Below are positions 22,804-31,041 of a stretch of 64,000 nucleotides of DNA, in pieces. The notes beneath the pieces were generated by a model. The model had not been told where the DNA came from. It saw only the letters and a list, made by a program, of their open reading frames with translations, and searched no databases. The stretch covers positions 62,001 through 126,000 of the forward strand of contig CAVSGL010000008.1 of the NCBI GenBank assembly GCA_963727465.1, given 5' to 3'. Numbering within the stretch: position 1 is the stretch's first letter; every line of letters starts with the position of its first letter. The DNA comes from VRUE01 sp963727465 (GTDB lineage: Bacteria > Actinomycetota > Thermoleophilia > Solirubrobacterales > 70-9). A program made the translations under genes and the position numbers.

Positions 22804-24933
22804 TCAGCCGGCGCCGACGCCGCCGGCGGCGGGCGCGCCGCCCGCGGGGGGCGCCGGGGGCGGGCTGGGCGCCGGAGGCGGCGCCGTTTCGGCTTCCGCC
22901 TTGGCTTCGCCGCCGCCCTTTTCTTCCTTTTCCCCGCCTTCTTCGCCTTCTTCTTCGACGTATTCTTCGAGTTCTTCGTAGTCGCCCGAATACCCCGAGC
23001 CGGTGGTGTGGCCGCCGTGCTTGGCGGAGAGCTCCGGCAGGGTCGAGGGCTCGATGAATTCGCCGCAGTCGCCTTCGTTGGCCGCTTCCATGAAGGAGCG
23101 CCAGATCGGCCCCGCGGTCGGGCCGCCGTAGCCGGTCGCTTCGCGCGACTGCGGGTGGCCGACCCAGACGGCGGTCGCGTAGCGCGGCGTGTAGCCGACG
23201 AACCAGGCGTCGGAGAGTTCCTCCGAGGTGCCGGTCTTGCCGGCCTCGGCCGAGCAGCCGATCGAGGTGTAGCCGGCGCCGGTGCCCGAGGTGATCACGC
23301 CCTCGAGGATCTTGGTCACGTCGTAGGCCTCGCCCTCGGTCAGCACCCGCTTGCCGGAGTCGGCTTCGGGCTCGTCGACCTTGCCGCTGGGGAACTCGAC
23401 CCTGCCGATCGCGGTCGGGTCGTGGTGGACGCCGCCGCTGGCGAGGGTCGCGTAGGCGTCGGCCATTTCGAGCGGCGTGACGCCGACCGCGAGACCGCCG
23501 ATTCCCTCCGCCGGCACCGATTCGAGCGGCGCTTCGATCCCCATCTGCTGCGCGGTGTGGGTCACGTTCTCCGAGCCGACGTCGATGTCGAGCTGAGCGA
23601 AGATGACGTTGACCGAGTGCACGGTCGCTTCGTCGACCGACATCGTGCCGCCGCCGGGCTCGGCGTTGTTGACCGTCCAGGTGCTGCCGCCGGGGGTCGT
23701 CAGCGTCTTCGGCGAGGTCCCGTCGTAGTAGGTGCTGGCCGGGTCGATCCCCTGTTTGATCGCCGTCGTCAAGACGAAGGTCTTGAACGAGGAGCCGGGC
23801 TGGCGGTGCGCCTGCCAGGCGTAGTTGAATTCGCTTTCATCTTCGCCGCCCTCGGTCGAGGCGAGCGCGACGATCTCGCCGTTGGCCGGGTTGACCGAGG
23901 CGAGACCCGCCGCCGGGCCGCCGCCGGGGTAGCAGGCGCCGCACGAGTCGACCGCTTCCTGCGCCCGTTCCTGTAGCGCCGGGTCGATCGTCGTGTAGGC
24001 CTTGAGCCCGCCGTAGCGGACCGTGTTGAGGCCGTATTTGTCGATCAGCTCCTGCTGCACGAGGTCGAAGAGGAAGGGGTCGCTGATCACCCGGTACTTG
24101 TGCCCGGGGTTCAGGTCGAGGCCGCTGCGGACGGCTGCGCGGTATTCGTCGGGCGCGATGTAGCCCTGCTCCTCCATCGCGGTCAGCACCTGGTCGCGCC
24201 GTTCGCGGGCGGCCCTGGGGTCGAGGAAGGGGTTGTATTCGGAGGGCGCCTGCGGCAGGCCGGCGATCATCGCCGCCTCGGCCAGGTCGAGCTCGCGCGC
24301 CGGCTTGCCGTAGTAGGTCTGCGCGGCCGCCTCGGCGCCGACCGCGGTCTCGCCTTCGACCGTGCCGTAGGGGGCGGTGTTGAGGTATTCCTTGAGGATC
24401 CACTGCTTCGAGTGCGCTTCCTCCTCCTCGAAGGCGAGATGGGCTTCGACGATCTTGCGCTTGATCGTCTCTTCGGGGTCGCGGATGTAGAGGTTGCGGA
24501 CGAGCTGCTGCGTGATCGTCGAGGCGCCCTGGACCGGCTTGCCGCCGGCCAGCAGGTCCTTCCAGGCGGCGCGGGCGATGCCCGCCGGGTCGATCGCGCC
24601 GTGCTCGAAGAAGTTGCGATCCTCGATCGCCACCGTCGCGTCCTTGAGCTGCTGCGGCAGCGCCTGCGAGGAGACCGGCTGGCGGATGCTGCTGGCGCGG
24701 ATGAAGCCGATCAGGCTGCCGTCGGCGGCGTAGATCGCCGACGAGCGCCCCTTCTGCACCGGCTGTAGGCTCGACAGCGGCGGCGCCGAGTTGTAGACGT
24801 CGACCGCCCAGCTCGCGCCGACCCCGATCGCGACCGCGCCGGCGACGACGAGCGCGCCGAGCAGGACCAGCAGTTTCGACTTCCAGCCGCCGTGACGCGA
24901 CCTGCGCCGCTGCCGGCGCTCCCGGTTGCTCAT
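22804..24933 (-). CDS. Class A penicillin-binding protein (transglycosylase-transpeptidase)
   Basis: This 709-aa protein has a basic cytoplasmic N-terminus and one TM helix (LLVLLGALVVAGAVAIGVGA). The GT51 domain has EDRNFFEHGAIDP and GASTITQQLVRN. The transpeptidase domain has SxxK in PGSSFKTF, the SVN motif, and KTGT in EAGKTGTSEE. The tail (about residues 640-709) is low-complexity, rich in Glu, then Pro/Ala/Gly. It polymerises and cross-links peptidoglycan at the membrane. Confidence 0.95.
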   Translation of the reverse strand: MSNRERRQRRRSRHGGWKSKLLVLLGALVVAGAVAIGVGASWAVDVYNSAPPLSSLQPVQKGRSSAIYAADGSLIGFIRASSIRQPVSSQALPQQLKDATVAIEDRNFFEHGAIDPAGIARAAWKDLLAGGKPVQGASTITQQLVRNLYIRDPEETIKRKIVEAHLAFEEEEAHSKQWILKEYLNTAPYGTVEGETAVGAEAAAQTYYGKPARELDLAEAAMIAGLPQAPSEYNPFLDPRAARERRDQVLTAMEEQGYIAPDEYRAAVRSGLDLNPGHKYRVISDPFLFDLVQQELIDKYGLNTVRYGGLKAYTTIDPALQERAQEAVDSCGACYPGGGPAAGLASVNPANGEIVALASTEGGEDESEFNYAWQAHRQPGSSFKTFVLTTAIKQGIDPASTYYDGTSPKTLTTPGGSTWTVNNAEPGGGTMSVDEATVHSVNVIFAQLDIDVGSENVTHTAQQMGIEAPLESVPAEGIGGLAVGVTPLEMADAYATLASGGVHHDPTAIGRVEFPSGKVDEPEADSGKRVLTEGEAYDVTKILEGVITSGTGAGYTSIGCSAEAGKTGTSEELSDAWFVGYTPRYATAVWVGHPQSREATGYGGPTAGPIWRSFMEAANEGDCGEFIEPSTLPELSAKHGGHTTGSGYSGDYEELEEYVEEEGEEGGEKEEKGGGEAKAEAETAPPPAPSPPPAPPAGGAPAAGGVGAG

Positions 24934-25011
24934 CGCAAAAATTCTATTCAGGTCGCCTCGCGGCCCATTTCGGCTTTGGCCGGCGCAACTTCACGTGCGC
25001 GGGGCGCCGCG

Positions 25012-25908
25012 TCAGGCGACTGCCCTGAACCGCTCCAGCCACTCCTCGCGATCGAACCGCGCCGGCTCGGTCTCGCGCAGGAAGCGTTCGAGCACCGCGA
25101 TGAAGCGGCCCGGCGCCTCCAGCTGCGGCAGGTGGCCGACGTCATCGAAGACCTCCAGGCGGCTGCCCGGGATCGCCCGGTGGGCGTCCTCGCCGTGGCG
25201 CACCGGGATGATCGAGTCGCGGGCGCCCCAGACGATCAGCACGGGGAGCAGCTCGGCGAGGTAGAGGCGGTCGGTGGCGTCGACCCGCTGCCCGCCGGTG
25301 CCGATCACCGAGCGCAGGGTCGCGAGGAAGGCGGCGCGGCGTTCGGGGTCGGTCAACGAGCCGTAGCCGCGCAGGACCTCGGCGACGTCGGCGTTGGGCC
25401 GCAGGCCGATCGCCGTGAGGCCGCGGCCGATCGGGCCACCGACCCGCTGGCCGAGCCCGGCGGTGACGGAGATGAAGGGGTCGGCGCCGGGCAGCGCCGC
25501 GGCGCGCAGGATCAGGCTCACCTCGGGCCCGAGGCCGCCGCTGGAGACGAGCACCAGGCGCTCGACCATCTCGGGGAACTGGTAGGCGAGCTGCATCGCG
25601 ACGCCGCCGCCGAGCGAGTGCCCGACCAGGGTGACGCGCTCGTGCCCCAGGGTGACCAGCAGGTCGCGCAGGCTGGAAGCCATCGCTCCGATCGAGTAGT
25701 CGCCGCCGCCGGGGGCGGAAGCGCCGTGGCCGGGCAGGTCGGGGGCGATCACGGTGTGGCGATGCGCCAGCGGCTCGATCACCTCGCGCCAGTTCTCCCA
25801 TTCGCCCGCGATCCCGTGGATCAGCAGCAGCACCGAGCCCTCGCCGGCCTCGGCGTAGGTCATCGGGCGACCGTGAACGGTGGCGGTTTTGATCAGAACC
25901 TCGCTCAT
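25012..25908 (-). CDS. Alpha/beta hydrolase
   Basis: This 298-aa hydrolase has the oxyanion-hole region LLIHGIAGEWENW, the nucleophile elbow GHSLGGG, the acid in WGARDSIIP and the catalytic His in DDVGHLPQLE. The triad is complete. Substrate is unknown; homologues include esterases and C-C bond hydrolases. It is divergent from the VOC-fold gene at 25997. Confidence 0.9.
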   Translation of the reverse strand: MSEVLIKTATVHGRPMTYAEAGEGSVLLLIHGIAGEWENWREVIEPLAHRHTVIAPDLPGHGASAPGGGDYSIGAMASSLRDLLVTLGHERVTLVGHSLGGGVAMQLAYQFPEMVERLVLVSSGGLGPEVSLILRAAALPGADPFISVTAGLGQRVGGPIGRGLTAIGLRPNADVAEVLRGYGSLTDPERRAAFLATLRSVIGTGGQRVDATDRLYLAELLPVLIVWGARDSIIPVRHGEDAHRAIPGSRLEVFDDVGHLPQLEAPGRFIAVLERFLRETEPARFDREEWLERFRAVA

Positions 25909-25996
25909 CGCAACCAGAATAGGCCGGGAGGGCGATGCCGTTACTGTGGGGATCTACGGAATCGAGGACAGTAGCCTCCCGCCGACAGGAGCCCAG

Positions 25997-26377
25997 ATGC
26001 CCAGTTTCCTGCACACCTGCTACCGAATCGGCGATATCGATCGCTCCGTCGCCTTCTACGAGAAGCTCGGCTTCGAGGAGGTACGGCGGATGCCGATCGG
26101 CGACGAGGCGATCAACGTCTTCATGTCGCTGCCCGGCGAAGAGATCCCGCGCCTGGAGCTGACCTACAACCACGGCGTCGTCTCCTACGACCTCGGCGCC
26201 GGCTACAACCACATCGCCCTGATCGTCGACGACCTCGACGGCACGCTGGAGGGCCTCGCGGGCCAGGGAATCGAGCCCGAGAAGCCCCCCTACCGCCCCG
26301 GCGGCCGCACCGAGGGCCACCGAATCGCCTTCGTCCGCGACCCGGACGGCTACCGGATCGAGCTGATCGGCGAGTAA
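25997..26377 (+). CDS. VOC-family protein (lactoylglutathione-lyase-like)
   Basis: This 126-aa protein starts at the ATG at 25997 after acaggag; the frame is open further upstream but overlaps the hydrolase start. Paired beta-alpha-beta-beta-beta modules are visible: LHTCYRIGDIDRSVAFYEKL, then NHIALIVDDLDGTLEGLA and FVRDPDGYRIELIGE. Metal ligands His (LHTCYR), Glu (RLELTYN), His (YNHIAL) and Glu (RIELIGE) fit glyoxalase I. Actinobacteria usually lack glutathione, so a mycothiol-linked or other substrate is possible. Confidence 0.85.
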   Translation: MPSFLHTCYRIGDIDRSVAFYEKLGFEEVRRMPIGDEAINVFMSLPGEEIPRLELTYNHGVVSYDLGAGYNHIALIVDDLDGTLEGLAGQGIEPEKPPYRPGGRTEGHRIAFVRDPDGYRIELIGE

Positions 26378-26398
26378 TCTCACAAATTTCCCAATTGA

Positions 26399-26415
26399 TG
26401 GGCATATAATGCCCA
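26399..26415. promoter_or_regulatory. Palindrome upstream of the AAA/DUF4143 gene
   Basis: tgggcat-ata-atgccca is a perfect 7+3+7 palindrome, followed by cccactgagtgggt, a second inverted repeat. It lies 15 bp before the ATG at 26431 in an AT-rich patch. Its position fits autorepression or an overlapping promoter (tataat is inside). Confidence 0.65.
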
Positions 26416-26430
26416 CTGAGTGGGTAGATT

Positions 26431-27669
26431 ATGCAAATGATCCGGCGCGCGATAACGCCACGGCTTCTCGCGGCCCTCGAGGACACGCCCGCCGTGATGC
26501 TGGTCGGGCCGCGACAGGCCGGAAAGAGCACGCTGGTCAAAGAGCTGGCTGCCGGCGAGCACCCCGCCCGCTACGTGAATCTCGACGATCTGCGAACTCT
26601 CGACGCGGTCGACGAGGATCCCGTCGGCTTCATCGAGGAAGCAGACGAACCGCTCGTGATCGACGAGATCCAGCGAGCCCCGGAGCTGCTGCTTCCGATC
26701 AAGTCGGCGATCGACAACGACCGGCGGCCGGGACGCTTCATCCTCACCGGCTCCGCTCAGGTGATGCTGCTCCCCACGGTTTCCGAGTCGCTCGCGGGGC
26801 GGATCGAGGTTCACACTCTGTGGCCGTTTTCACAGGCGGAGATCGAAGGTGCGCCCGGCCGAACGATCGACTGGCTGTTCGATGCCTCGGCGCGGCCACC
26901 GGACACTCAGGCCACCACCAAGGCCGCGCTCGTCGAGCGAGTCACACGGGGAGGGTTTCCGGAGGCGGTCCGGCGCCGTGGCGATCGTCGCCAGGAGTGG
27001 CTCGCCGCCTACCTCAACGCGATCGTCCAGCGGGACCTCCGAGACCTCGCCAATATCGAGCGGCTTGCCGAGATCCCGGCGGTTCTCGCCTCGCTCGCAG
27101 CACGGGTGCGAGCCCCGGTGAACAAGGTCGAGCTCAGCAGCTCGGTCGGAATCCCGCGCACCTCGCTGGACCGATACCTGACGCTGCTCGAGCACGTCTT
27201 CCTGGTCCGCTCCCTGCCGGCCTGGCACACCAACCTGATCAAGCAGATCACGAAGGCCCCGAAGCTGCTCGTCGCCGATTCCGCATTGCTGACGCACCTG
27301 CTGAGATTCGATCCGACGCGGCTGGACGAGGACGACACCATGCTGGGCATGGTGCTCGAGTGCTTTGTGGGAATGGAGCTCGCCAAGCAGATCGAGGCAT
27401 CTCCAGCCCGAACGTCCCTGCTTCATATGCGCACGACCAGGGGCGCGGAGGTCGATTTCGTCGTCGAAGGCGAGGGCGGTCTGATCGCCGGCGTCGAGGT
27501 CAAGTCCTCCGCCACCGTTCGGCGCGAGGACTTCAAGCACCTGTCCGTGCTGCGCGACCGCCTCGGCCGGCGGTTCGCTCGCGGCGTCGTCCTCTACGCA
27601 GGCAGCGAACGACTCCCTTTCGGCGACCGGCTGGAAGCCTGGCCGCTCTCCGCTCTCTGGGCGGCGTGA
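26431..27669 (+). CDS. AAA ATPase with DUF4143 domain
   Basis: This 412-aa protein has Walker A GPRQAGKST (residues about 26-34), Walker B PLVIDEIQRAPELL, sensor ILTGSAQVMLL, a central helical region, and the C-terminal DUF4143 with RGAEVDFVVEGEGGLIAGVE, which has the PD-(D/E)xK-like VDF...GVEVKSS pattern. The family is widespread and often horizontally transferred; its role is unknown, though a link to defence or toxin-like systems has been suggested. It stands alone here with its own palindromic promoter. Confidence 0.88.
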   Translation: MQMIRRAITPRLLAALEDTPAVMLVGPRQAGKSTLVKELAAGEHPARYVNLDDLRTLDAVDEDPVGFIEEADEPLVIDEIQRAPELLLPIKSAIDNDRRPGRFILTGSAQVMLLPTVSESLAGRIEVHTLWPFSQAEIEGAPGRTIDWLFDASARPPDTQATTKAALVERVTRGGFPEAVRRRGDRRQEWLAAYLNAIVQRDLRDLANIERLAEIPAVLASLAARVRAPVNKVELSSSVGIPRTSLDRYLTLLEHVFLVRSLPAWHTNLIKQITKAPKLLVADSALLTHLLRFDPTRLDEDDTMLGMVLECFVGMELAKQIEASPARTSLLHMRTTRGAEVDFVVEGEGGLIAGVEVKSSATVRREDFKHLSVLRDRLGRRFARGVVLYAGSERLPFGDRLEAWPLSALWAA

Positions 27670-27714
27670 CGCGGCCCCGCCGCCGAGCGAGGCCGCGCGA
27701 TCTCCGGCACTTCG

Positions 27715-27897
27715 TCAGCGGCCGTTGTGGTGGCGCTGCTCGCAGTGCCGCTTCTTCTTGCCGTGCAGTTGCTTGCAGTGCTCGCCTTTGTGGTGGCCGC
27801 TGTGGTCGGGGCTGGCCTGGGCGATGCCTGCGCCGCCGAGCGCGAGCGCGGCGCTGACGCCGGTCAGGGCGATGACCTTGCTGATTCGACTTGACAT
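27715..27897 (-). CDS. Small secreted His/Lys-rich protein
   Basis: The 60-aa ORF starts at ATG 27897 after tggaggaacc. A signal peptide (ISKVIALTGVSAALALGGAG, cleavage near IAQA-SP) is followed by a mature chain of about 30 residues with ten histidines, many lysines and two cysteines. The His-rich tail suggests metal binding. No known family is recognised. Confidence 0.7.
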   Translation of the reverse strand: MSSRISKVIALTGVSAALALGGAGIAQASPDHSGHHKGEHCKQLHGKKKRHCEQRHHNGR

Positions 27898-28018
27898 CGG
27901 TTCCTCCAGTGTCGGGGTCCGCTGACCGCGATTCGGGCCAGTGCGGCAAGGGTGCCCGGCGGCCACCCAGGCGCCGGCCAACGCCGGGGAAAGATTCGGC
28001 AAAGATAGGCTGGCCTGG

Positions 28019-28750
28019 ATGGCTCGCGTCGCGGCGATAACCGGAGGGTCGAGCGGCATCGGCGCCGCGACCGCCAGGGCCCTGGCGGGCGACGGTTTCG
28101 AAATCGTCCTCGGGGCGAGACGCGTCGAGCGGTTGGAGAGGGTCGCCGCCGATGTCGGTGGGAGGGCCATAGCGCTCGACGTCACCGACGCCGACTCCGT
28201 GGCGCGGTTCTGCGCGGAGCTGCCGGGCTGCGACGTCCTCGTCAACAACGCCGGCGGTGCGCTCGGTCTCGACCCGATCGCCGACGCGGACGAAGAGCAG
28301 TGGAGCTGGATGTATGAGGCGAACGTGCTGGGGACGATGCGGATGACCCGCGCGCTGCTGCCGCGGTTGATCGAGTCCGGCGACGGCCACGTCGTCGGCG
28401 TGACCAGCATCGCCGGCTTCGAGTCCTACCGGGGCGGGGCCGGATACATCGCGGCCAAGCACGCCCAGCGTTCGTTGATGCGCAACCTTCGGCTCGAGCT
28501 GCTGGGCGAGCCGGTGAGCGTGACCGAGGTCGCGCCCGGCATGGTCGAGACCGAGTTCTCGCTGGTCCGCTTCGGCGGCGATGAGGCGGCGGCGGGCCGC
28601 GTCTACGAGGGGATGGAGCCGCTGAGCGCAGACGACGTCGCCGAGTGCATCCGCTGGGCCGTCACCCAGCCGGCCCACGTGAACGTCGACGAGATCGTCG
28701 TCCGGCCGCGCGCCCAGGCCAGCGCCACCGAGGTGCACAGGGGGGCTTAG
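28019..28750 (+). CDS. Short-chain dehydrogenase/reductase (SDR)
   Basis: This 243-aa classical SDR has the cofactor motif TGGSSGIG near the N-terminus, NNAGG, the catalytic Ser in GVTSIAGFES, and YxxxK in GYIAAKHAQ. ARRVERL suggests NADP preference because of the basic residues after strand 2. The start is ATG at 28019. Substrate is unknown. Confidence 0.9.
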   Translation: MARVAAITGGSSGIGAATARALAGDGFEIVLGARRVERLERVAADVGGRAIALDVTDADSVARFCAELPGCDVLVNNAGGALGLDPIADADEEQWSWMYEANVLGTMRMTRALLPRLIESGDGHVVGVTSIAGFESYRGGAGYIAAKHAQRSLMRNLRLELLGEPVSVTEVAPGMVETEFSLVRFGGDEAAAGRVYEGMEPLSADDVAECIRWAVTQPAHVNVDEIVVRPRAQASATEVHRGA

Positions 28751-28830
28751 CGAACCGGTGCGTTTGTCCTTGACGCGGAGCAACGCCGGGAGGATGCTTG
28801 GCCGACCGGTCTCTACGCAGGAGGAACGAG

Positions 28831-29130
28831 ATGATCTGCGCCCTTACCGTCCGCACCCTCAAGCCCGGCACCTTCGACCAGTTCAAGGATGCCTTCATGA
28901 GCGATATGGAGGACGATCCGCCGCCCGGCTTCGTCCGCTTCGACATGCTGCGCAACGCCGAGAATCCCGACGAGGTGATCTCCTTCGGCTTCTTCGACGG
29001 CACCCCCGAGCAGCTGCGCGAGGTCGCCGCCAACGAGGGCTACGCGGAGCAGATCGAGCGGATCGCGCCGTTCGTCGACTCGGTCGGCGCCGACGGCCTC
29101 TACGAGATCGTCGAGGAGCGCACCACCTGA
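28831..29130 (+). CDS. Dimeric alpha/beta-barrel (ABM-like) protein
   Basis: This 99-aa protein starts at the ATG at 28831 after aggagga. The pattern MICALTVRTLKPGTFDQFKD, FVRFDMLRNAENPDEVISFG and EGYAEQIERIAPFVDSVGAD fits the ferredoxin-like ABM/Dabb fold, which forms dimers. Function is unknown; such proteins include small monooxygenases and stress proteins. Confidence 0.75.
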   Translation: MICALTVRTLKPGTFDQFKDAFMSDMEDDPPPGFVRFDMLRNAENPDEVISFGFFDGTPEQLREVAANEGYAEQIERIAPFVDSVGADGLYEIVEERTT

Positions 29131-29263
29131 CTCTCGGCGCCTCGCCCCCTCCCCGCCTCTCCCCTCGCCCCTCTCCCGATTGATCCGCCGGGGCCGGCGT
29201 TAGGGTCGGCCCCGCAAGCCTGGACTGGAGAGGCCGGGCTGTCATGCGAAAAGGGAGAGGATC

Positions 29264-29617
29264 GTGAAACTGGTGATCGGCATCGTGCGGCCGGAGAAGG
29301 CCAATGACGTGCTCGAGGCGCTGTACCGGGCGGAGGTGCGCGGAGTCTCGATGAGCCGCGTGCAGGGCCACGGCGGCGAGCTCGACCGGGTCGAGACCTA
29401 CCGCGGCACGACGGTGCAGATGGGGCTGGCGGACAAGATGCGCTTCGAGGTCGCCGTCTCCGACGACTTCGCCGAGGCGACGATCGCGGCGCTCTGCGAG
29501 GGCGGGCGCACCGGCGAGGTCGGCGACGGCAAGATCTTCGTCCTGCCGCTGGAGCGGGCCGTGCGAATCCGCACGGGCGAGTCCGACCGGGCGGCGGTCA
29601 CGCCGGTGGGCAAATGA
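29264..29617 (+). CDS. glnK: PII-type nitrogen regulator lacking the T-loop Tyr51
   Basis: This 117-aa PII protein starts with GTG at 29264. Conserved parts are the N-terminal KLVIGIVRPEK, GDGKIFVLPLERAVRIRTGE and Tyr46 of the T-loop (YRGTT at 46-50). Position 51, the tyrosine that is uridylylated in proteobacteria and adenylylated in actinobacteria, is Val. Control by covalent modification is therefore unlikely, leaving effector binding (ATP/ADP, 2-oxoglutarate). The stop overlaps the amt start (ATGA), the usual arrangement in which PII gates the ammonium channel. Confidence 0.92.
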   Translation: MKLVIGIVRPEKANDVLEALYRAEVRGVSMSRVQGHGGELDRVETYRGTTVQMGLADKMRFEVAVSDDFAEATIAALCEGGRTGEVGDGKIFVLPLERAVRIRTGESDRAAVTPVGK

Positions 29618-30909
29618 TCGGCCTGCCGACCGCGGCGGCCGCGGGGATCGACACCGGCGACACCGCCTGGATGCTCATCGCCACCGCCCTGGTGCTGATG
29701 ATGACCCCGGCGCTGGGGCTCTTCTACGCCGGGCTGGTGCGCTCGAAGAACACCCTCAACACCTTCATGATGTGCGTCGGCGCGATCGCCGTCGCCGGCG
29801 TCGTCTGGGCGCTCGTCGGCTACTCGCTCGCCTTCGACGGCAGCGGCTCGCTGATCGGCGGCCTCGGCTACGTCGGGCTGAACGACGTCACCTTCCTGCC
29901 GCGCGAAGGGACGACGATCCCGCACCTGCTGTTCATGGCCTTCCAGGCGACCTTCTGCATCATCACCGCGGCGCTGGTCTCCGGCGCCGTGGTCGAGCGG
30001 ATGCGCTTCGGTCCGTTCCTGGTCTTCGTCGCGCTCTGGTCGATCCTCGTCTACTCGGTGCTCGCCCACTGGTCGTTCGGCGGCGGCTGGCTGGCGGCGG
30101 GCGGCACGCTCGACTTCGCCGGCGGCATCCCGGTCGAGATGGGCTCCGGCTTCTCGGCCCTCGCCGCGGCGGTGGTCGTCGGCCAGCGCAAAGACTACGG
30201 CCGCCAGGCGCTGCTGCCGCACAACGCGATGTACGTGCTGCTCGGCGCCGGCCTGCTCTGGTTCGGCTGGTTCGGCTTCAACGGCGGCAGCGGCTTCTCG
30301 ACCGGCGACCCGAGCGTGCTCGCCTTCGTCAACACCCTGCTCACCCCCGCCTGCTCGCTGCTGATGTGGTTCCTGCTCGACCTGATCCGCGGGCGCAGGG
30401 TGACCGCGATCGGCGCCGCCACCGCGATCATCGTCGGCTGCGTGCTGATCACCCCGGCCGGCGCCTTCATCAGCCCCGGCTGGGCGATGGTCCTCGGCGC
30501 GGTCGGCGCCCTGCCCTGCTACGCGGTGATCGTCTGGCGGCCGCGCACGCGGGTCGACGAGACGCTCGACGTGCTCGCCGCGCACGGCATCGCCGGCTTC
30601 ACCGGGATCCTCTTCATCGGCCTCTTCGCCTCGCTCGCCTGGAACGGCGTCGCCGACGGGCTCTTCTTCGGCAACGCGTCCCAGCTCGGCGACCAGGCGC
30701 TGGCCGCGCTGGTCACCCCGCTCTACGCCTTCGGGATGACCTACCTGCTGCTGCGCGTCATGGGGCTCTTCACCGCGCTGCGCGCCAGCGAGCACGAGGA
30801 GGCGGTCGGGATGGACGTCGTCCAGCACGGCGAGGAGGCCTACGCCTCCGGCGAGGGCGCGATCCTCGTCCTCCCCGACACCGAGCCACTCGTCGCCGAG
30901 ACCGGCTAA
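29614..30909 (+). CDS. amt: Ammonium transporter (Amt/MEP family)
   Basis: This 431-aa protein has about 11 TM helices. Family motifs are ALGLFYAGLVRSKNTLNTFM, FQATFCIITAALVSGAVVER, LLWFGWFGFNGGSGFSTGDP and AAHGIAGFTGILFIGLF. Of the twin histidines in the pore, the second is present (His324, AAHGIAG), but the first is replaced by Glu175 (PVEMGSG), a variant known from fungal Mep1/Mep3 proteins. It is translationally coupled to the PII gene. It sits in the cytoplasmic membrane. Confidence 0.93.
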   Translation: MIGLPTAAAAGIDTGDTAWMLIATALVLMMTPALGLFYAGLVRSKNTLNTFMMCVGAIAVAGVVWALVGYSLAFDGSGSLIGGLGYVGLNDVTFLPREGTTIPHLLFMAFQATFCIITAALVSGAVVERMRFGPFLVFVALWSILVYSVLAHWSFGGGWLAAGGTLDFAGGIPVEMGSGFSALAAAVVVGQRKDYGRQALLPHNAMYVLLGAGLLWFGWFGFNGGSGFSTGDPSVLAFVNTLLTPACSLLMWFLLDLIRGRRVTAIGAATAIIVGCVLITPAGAFISPGWAMVLGAVGALPCYAVIVWRPRTRVDETLDVLAAHGIAGFTGILFIGLFASLAWNGVADGLFFGNASQLGDQALAALVTPLYAFGMTYLLLRVMGLFTALRASEHEEAVGMDVVQHGEEAYASGEGAILVLPDTEPLVAETG

Positions 30910-31041
30910 GCACAGCGACAGATCTGACGCCGAAAACCAAGTAGCTCGGGGGATGCAGGGAGGACGACGAGGGGAGCGCACAAATAGTGCGTGACCCGAG
31001 GAGACCGACCGAAGACCCCGAGATACGCCGGTTTGCAGGCG

